A stretch of 11,769 bases of DNA from Cyclobacteriaceae bacterium (GTDB taxonomy: Bacteria; Bacteroidota; Bacteroidia; Cytophagales; Cyclobacteriaceae), in contig JALWRJ010000507.1 of the NCBI GenBank assembly GCA_026994125.1, positions 1-11,769 on the forward strand. The letters run 5' to 3'. A program made the translations under genes and the position numbers. Within the stretch, counting starts at the first letter, position 1. Every line of letters begins with the position of its first letter. Of the stretch, positions 9,201 through 11,769 are shown piece by piece. The notes under the pieces were generated by a model that saw only the letters and a list, made by a program, of their open reading frames with translations, was not told where the DNA came from and ran no database searches.

Positions 9201-11769
9201 CGAATTGGAAATGGATGCCTTTGATATGTATGTTGCCGGAAACTTTACCAATAGCGGAACTTTTGATTTTAATAGCAATAGTAGTGAAGTTACTTTTAAT
9301 GGTGGAGCTGGAAGCTACGTTATTGAACCTGGTGGTTCTGATTTTAGGCATACAATTATTGATGCTAATGCAGGAGCAGATTATCAATTGCAAAGCAATT
9401 TAAATTTTTTAACAGGAATTAATACAACAGCGGTACTAGTTATTAATGGAGGTAAATTTGACTTGAATGGGAATGAGGTTACATTTCCTACAAATAACAC
9501 CCTGCATATTAATATTACCGGAGGGGTTTTGGAAGTAGATGCCGGAGCCTCTCTTCGATTAGGAAGAGATACCAGAATAAGCAATAGTGGTGGAATATTT
9601 AGGGTGGTAGGGGTTGCCTCCAACCCAGCTGTTATCAACTCATTAGTCTTAACTTCGGGAGATTATTATGATTATGTGCAAACCGGAGGAACCATCGAAG
9701 CTCAATACTACTCCATAAGCAATACTACTTCTAATGGCTTTGATATTCAAGGAGGTTCAATAGATGCAACAAACAATTTTTCAAATGGAGTTTTTAGCAA
9801 TGGCGCTGGTAATGCTTATATTACCTTCGACATTCCATTTACTGCAACCCTCCCAAATGTGGTGTTTAATGCCGGGCCCTCATTTAATGTTTCGGCTCCT
9901 AACGACCACGCAGGTGCGTTGGCAGTAGATTTTCAAGATGCTTTAGGTGGATTGGCAGGAGAAGCAAATGACGATGATGGGTTTAATCAAATTACATGGA
10001 GTTTTAGTGGTACAGGTAAATATTGGGATGCAGGAGGCGATGGGGTGAGTTGGAATGATGCTGCTAACTGGGCACCTGATGGTGTGCCTACTACAACTGA
10101 TGTTGTATTTCTGGATCACTCTACAGTTGGTGGAGCGTATATGGTTGATATTACCACCTTGGATGCCGTTGGCTTAAAGTTAATAATTGATGCCGGAGGT
10201 GCAAACGATATTTCCTTAACTGTAAAAAATGGAAGGACATTAGATATTGAAGAACTCTTAACAATTATTGATGGATCTTTAATTCAAGAAAATACGAGTA
10301 CTATAAGGTTGGCTGGTGCTTTTTCTAACTCAGGTACTTACACAGCTAATTCTAATACATTTATTTTAGATGGAACCTCAGGTGTATTTACTTTTAATAC
10401 TAACACCAACCCTTTCTTTAATTTAACTGTTGATGCTACCGGAGCACAATATAACCTAGACAATGATATGAATGTAAATGGGGATATTACCATTTCAGGA
10501 GGGACATTTAATGTGGTAGGGAATAAAGTGATTAACATACAAGGAAATTGGAATACAAATGGTGGAACTTTCTTGCCCGGCACCGGTGCTGTTGAAATGG
10601 TTGGCACATCAGGAACACAAACTATTTATGGAGGTTCATTTTACGACTTTGGATTAGGAGCCACAGTTAATGTTCAATTACTTTCGAATTTAACAATTCA
10701 AGATGATATTACCATAAGAGGAGCATTTACAGGAGTTTTTGATGCACAGGCTTTTGTTATTAAGGTGGGAGACGACTGGCAGAATAATAAAACTCCTGCC
10801 TCTTTTTCACAAACAGGTGCTGGAGCAGTGATTTTTGATGGTGCAGGACAATCAATTCTAGGATCCTCTACAACAACCTTTAATACAGTTTTCTTCTCAG
10901 GAACCGGTACAAAATTGATAGCTCAATCGTGTACTATCAATGGGAATATGAATATTTTAAATGGGATAGGGCGTGTTGAGATTAATCCAGGAATTACTAT
11001 TACAGGCACTGCAAGTGGTACACTCTCTCAAACCGGTGGTCAACTGCGCATTGAAGATACTAATAACTTTCCTTCTGGTTTTGGTACAATTGATTTAACT
11101 GGTGGAGAGGTGTTTTATTATGCGAATATTGATCAAAATATTTATTCAACAACCTATTATGATTTAAGAGTTGGTAGGCCAACCGGAGGGAATACCCCAA
11201 CCAAAACCCTCCAAGGAGATATTACCGTTAACCGAAATATTAGAATAAATGACACAGAAACTACCTTGGCAGCCAATAATTTCACCATAAACTTAGAAAA
11301 TGCGTTGGTTATTCCTACCGGAGGGCAGCAAGTAAATTGGGGCACAGTTGGGGGTACAGGTACGTTAAACCATTTTGGTAATTACTGGTATATGGATGTA
11401 GATATTACCGGTTTTAATAACTTAATTTTAGATGGTTCCGGCACTAAATACATGAATAGTAATTTAACCATTACAGGAGATGTTACTATTCAAGATGGTA
11501 TAACACTAGATATGAATAGCAATACCATGACAGGTACCGGTAGTAAGTCATTTACCATGCTAGGTACCAGTAGGGTGATTACCGATAATATTGCCGACCC
11601 TTTACCGGCTTTCCCTACAGCTTTTGGAACTTATAGTTTAGCAACCACCAGTAGAGTTACGTTAAATGGTTCCGGCAACCAAATTATATATTCTGCACCT
11701 GCCTATGGAAGGCTCGACCTTAATTCCAATGGCAACGCTACCCTGGATGGCAACTTAAATGTAGATGGT
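6211..11769 (+). CDS. giant secreted beta-solenoid repeat protein, adhesin-like, 3' end beyond the window
   Basis: One frame stays open from ATG 6211 to the last base: 1853 codons, no stop. I translated it line by line. Residues 1-19 form a signal peptide (MKRIIPLLLMITVMSSTFA, then Q). The rest is Asn/Thr/Ser/Gly-rich with short alternating strands such as FNNVTFSNAGTKSILGDL and VSGNFTINSGVTV, which fits a right-handed beta-helix. Repeats of a GNW type (for example Trp118, 171, 624, 697, 857, 1447) and an FPxxFGT type (Phe363, 1620, 1801) are interleaved. An ANW module at 33-100 recurs at 1271-1354. Only one cysteine (Cys1574) is present, which is common in outer-surface filamentous proteins. 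Similar repeat proteins in Bacteroidota usually end in a T9SS sorting domain; here that end is not visible. Adhesion, biofilm or gliding roles are inference. Enzymatic function is unlikely, as no catalytic motif is seen. Confidence 0.92.
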   Translation, partial: MKRIIPLLLMITVMSSTFAQNTFTSNNATPGTDFNNVANWSGTGTPNFTNGLDKFIIRDGDSYSSTGPLTIAELTVGQGGAGGALTLGSTLDVGGNILLDAGSTLTAGANQINIAGNWTENTGASLSSSGTVVFDAPLVQTISAAATFNNLTFSGGGVVSTGGDVRVNGNWVITNNTTFSTGNLHRLDGNLTVDNGSVYNATNGRLSLRGSADQTLNIGSNATFDELYFQPGAAINYTINGNIVANDQTRVYPNATLNGTGDHTFQELRQNGTVNFSGTITLTGSRTYDNDDNVFGLGTADVIIDGNVYFSNNSGPDAISIGGNLTIQSGYLVIDEGTVTGTAGKTFQINDGRTVYLRGVDNFPGGFGTVDFQGTTSRANYDMNGNQTVRGGITYQRLALGNSGTKTVDGALDINDYLDLNNGITLDLGAFSHTLGYNLYNNTNASISGASATLTLDGLGGVTQTIQSSGSGSYNLQNFNITNTAPTAVRTINIDDNNFQVTNFSVTNTGGSASNYLIVDIDNNLMVGFGNYTIGSNVQLRTSGASEFNSMMAFYTESLDAQSTIRFDGTTQSIPGVTYGNVEIRGNGNKNATAGFIVAGNFSRIAETPVFVDGGFSHTVAGNWVMGTAYTNNMTGSLNFNGTDQTISGSDFNNVTFSNAGTKSILGDLNVSGNFTINSGVTVYAGIYSIDMTAGHWVNGGTGTFTQTTGTVTFNSTTTAQNITSNPNNVFGDLDIDNDPSRTVSAQTDIIVGRDFDLVINRGDFDLQGFTLSVGRNFNYRTGTSFNFTLPAATIQFNGDVDQDIRNYAAGTYPNLVFTGLGEKRFYDNGLNIDGNVTITNTTLDGANLTHTVAGNWTNNGSFQHTQAINFDGASQTISASTFHDAFFSGSGTKTLAGNISLNGRLQINDGVTLDVSASNYKITVEESWTNTGTGVFVPRNGLVEISGGYSQLFTGASGFPSAGKQFYNVLINTNTSRAELDGDLIVEGDFSINSGAELEMDAFDMYVAGNFTNSGTFDFNSNSSEVTFNGGAGSYVIEPGGSDFRHTIIDANAGADYQLQSNLNFLTGINTTAVLVINGGKFDLNGNEVTFPTNNTLHINITGGVLEVDAGASLRLGRDTRISNSGGIFRVVGVASNPAVINSLVLTSGDYYDYVQTGGTIEAQYYSISNTTSNGFDIQGGSIDATNNFSNGVFSNGAGNAYITFDIPFTATLPNVVFNAGPSFNVSAPNDHAGALAVDFQDALGGLAGEANDDDGFNQITWSFSGTGKYWDAGGDGVSWNDAANWAPDGVPTTTDVVFLDHSTVGGAYMVDITTLDAVGLKLIIDAGGANDISLTVKNGRTLDIEELLTIIDGSLIQENTSTIRLAGAFSNSGTYTANSNTFILDGTSGVFTFNTNTNPFFNLTVDATGAQYNLDNDMNVNGDITISGGTFNVVGNKVINIQGNWNTNGGTFLPGTGAVEMVGTSGTQTIYGGSFYDFGLGATVNVQLLSNLTIQDDITIRGAFTGVFDAQAFVIKVGDDWQNNKTPASFSQTGAGAVIFDGAGQSILGSSTTTFNTVFFSGTGTKLIAQSCTINGNMNILNGIGRVEINPGITITGTASGTLSQTGGQLRIEDTNNFPSGFGTIDLTGGEVFYYANIDQNIYSTTYYDLRVGRPTGGNTPTKTLQGDITVNRNIRINDTETTLAANNFTINLENALVIPTGGQQVNWGTVGGTGTLNHFGNYWYMDVDITGFNNLILDGSGTKYMNSNLTITGDVTIQDGITLDMNSNTMTGTGSKSFTMLGTSRVITDNIADPLPAFPTAFGTYSLATTSRVTLNGSGNQIIYSAPAYGRLDLNSNGNATLDGNLNVDG
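6307..6510 (+). other. N-terminal 'ANW' module of the giant protein (copy 1)
   Basis: Residues 33-100. It has the pattern DFNNVANWSGTGTP, then DKFIIRDGD, then LTIAELTVGQGG and ALTLGSTLDVGGNILL. A WN..ANW....P...D start, followed by strands that lead into solenoid repeats, is a familiar opening of Bacteroidota surface repeat proteins. It probably acts as an N-terminal cap. It aligns by eye with residues 1271-1354. Confidence 0.6.
7288..7518 (+). repeat. FPxxFGT-type protein repeat, copy 1
   Basis: Residues 360-436 of the giant protein. Key points are DNFPGGFGT, TTSR, NGNQTV, YQRLALGNSGTKTVDG and LDLNNGITLDLGAF. Shared positions with copy 3 include FPxxFGT, TSR, GNQ, YxRLxL and DGxL. The repeat is at protein level only; the DNA has diverged. 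Confidence 0.65.
8074..9246 (+). repeat. cluster of GNW-type beta-solenoid repeats
   Basis: About residues 622-1012. Successive units begin at GNWVMG (622), GHWVNG (695), GNWTNN (855), ESWTNT (927) and GNFTNS (1010). A full unit reads roughly: GNW(T/V)N.G(S/T), a strand with FNG..QTISGS, F(N/H)..(T/F)FS..GTK.(I/L).G(D/N), and LT-rich strands ending HTVAGNW again. Spacing runs from about 72 to 160 residues, so units vary in length. Each probably adds a few solenoid coils. Confidence 0.7.
9883..10020 (+). other. non-repeat acidic linker inside the giant protein
   Basis: Residues about 1225-1270, just before the second ANW module. The sequence around DHAGALAVDFQDALGG and GEANDDDGFNQITW lacks the Asn/Thr/Gly strand rhythm of the flanking parts and carries clustered acids. 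It looks like a boundary between two solenoid blocks and may bind calcium; the latter is speculation. Confidence 0.45.
10021..10272 (+). other. second 'ANW' module of the giant protein (copy 2)
   Basis: Residues 1271-1354. WNDAANWAPDGVPTTTDVVF parallels DFNNVANWSGTGTP...DKFII of the N-terminal copy. Next, GLKLIIDAGGANDISLTV parallels ELTVGQGGAGGALTL, and GRTLDIEELLTI parallels STLDVGGNILL. As in copy 1, GNW and FPxxFGT repeats follow. Confidence 0.6.
10543..10965 (+). repeat. GNW-type repeats after the second ANW module
   Basis: Units begin at GNWNTNGGTFLPGTGAVEM (residue 1445) and GDDWQNN (residue 1520). They share the GTQTIYGG / GQSILGSS strand and the FFSGTGTKLI strand with the earlier cluster, where FFSGSGTKTL (residue 888 onward) is nearly the same. 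The only cysteine of the visible protein, Cys1574, lies in the second unit. Confidence 0.65.
11056..11301 (+). repeat. FPxxFGT-type protein repeat, copy 2
   Basis: Residues 1616-1697: DTNNFPSGFGTIDL, NIDQNIYSTTYYDLRVG, TKTLQGDITV and TLAANNFTINL. The order of elements is the same as in copy 1, though TSR and RLxL are not conserved here. Confidence 0.55.
11584..11769 (+). repeat. FPxxFGT-type protein repeat, copy 3, cut by the right edge
   Basis: Residues 1792-1853: DPLPAFPTAFGTYSLATTSR, GSGNQIIYSAPAYGRLDL and ATLDGNLNVDG. It is closer to copy 1 than to copy 2 (shared TTSR, GNQ, YxRLxL, DGxL). The repeat array clearly continues beyond the window. Confidence 0.6.

Noticed and set aside
10338..10607. 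Minus-strand open frame of 89 codons inside the giant gene, and similar ones across 6138-11345
   Set aside because: They are antisense shadows of the repeat-rich frame. Their Val/Pro/Leu-rich translations mirror the sense Asn/Thr/Gly codons and show no domain.
6211..11769. CRISPR or DNA tandem array as a cause of the repetitiveness
   Set aside because: The repeats are at protein level with diverged DNA and variable unit length. No identical short direct repeats with uniform spacers are present.
1..11769. Defence, toxin-antitoxin or mobile-element system
   Set aside because: No nuclease, helicase, transposase, integrase or small paired-gene signature is visible in any gene.

Overview
The window looks like chromosomal DNA of a member of the Bacteroidota, of the gliding or type IX secretion (T9SS) kind. 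Four things point there. A long secreted protein ends in a gliding-motility-associated C-terminal domain of the CHU_C type. Several genes are preceded by the Bacteroidota -7 element TAnnTTTG rather than by an E. coli-like promoter. Shine-Dalgarno sequences are absent or weak. The composition is AT-rich, and a very long Asn/Thr/Gly-rich beta-solenoid adhesin-like gene is present. I cannot name a genus.

Layout. Positions 1-987 hold two minus-strand genes: the 5' part of a gene cut by the left edge (89 codons visible), and a 217-residue protein with two membrane helices. A 118-base divergent spacer (988-1105) separates them from the plus-strand block. That block begins with a 943-residue, cysteine-rich secreted protein (signal peptide, Bacteroidota HIxxGEI-type N-terminus, Ca-type Asp-rich loops, about four fibronectin-III-like segments, CHU_C terminus). 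Its last 22 bases overlap the start of a DCC-family (DUF393) thiol-disulfide oxidoreductase gene. Next come fabD (malonyl-CoA:ACP transacylase), with a near-perfect Bacteroidota promoter, and 37 bases later an UlaG-like metallo-beta-lactamase-fold hydrolase.

From 6211 to the right edge runs a single open frame of 1853 codons with no stop. It encodes a signal peptide followed by a huge repeat protein with only one cysteine. Three kinds of internal unit can be read: GNW-type beta-strand repeats, FPxxFGT-type repeats, and an 'ANW...P...D' module present once at the N-terminus and again near residue 1270. The protein continues beyond the window, so its anchoring or sorting domain cannot be seen.

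How the genes relate. The two large genes are candidate T9SS-exported surface or matrix proteins. They flank housekeeping metabolism: FabD supplies malonyl-ACP for fatty-acid synthesis. The overlap between the cysteine-rich secreted protein and a CxxC oxidoreductase is suggestive, but a functional link is inference. I see no CRISPR array, tRNA, rRNA, transposase or recognisable defence system.
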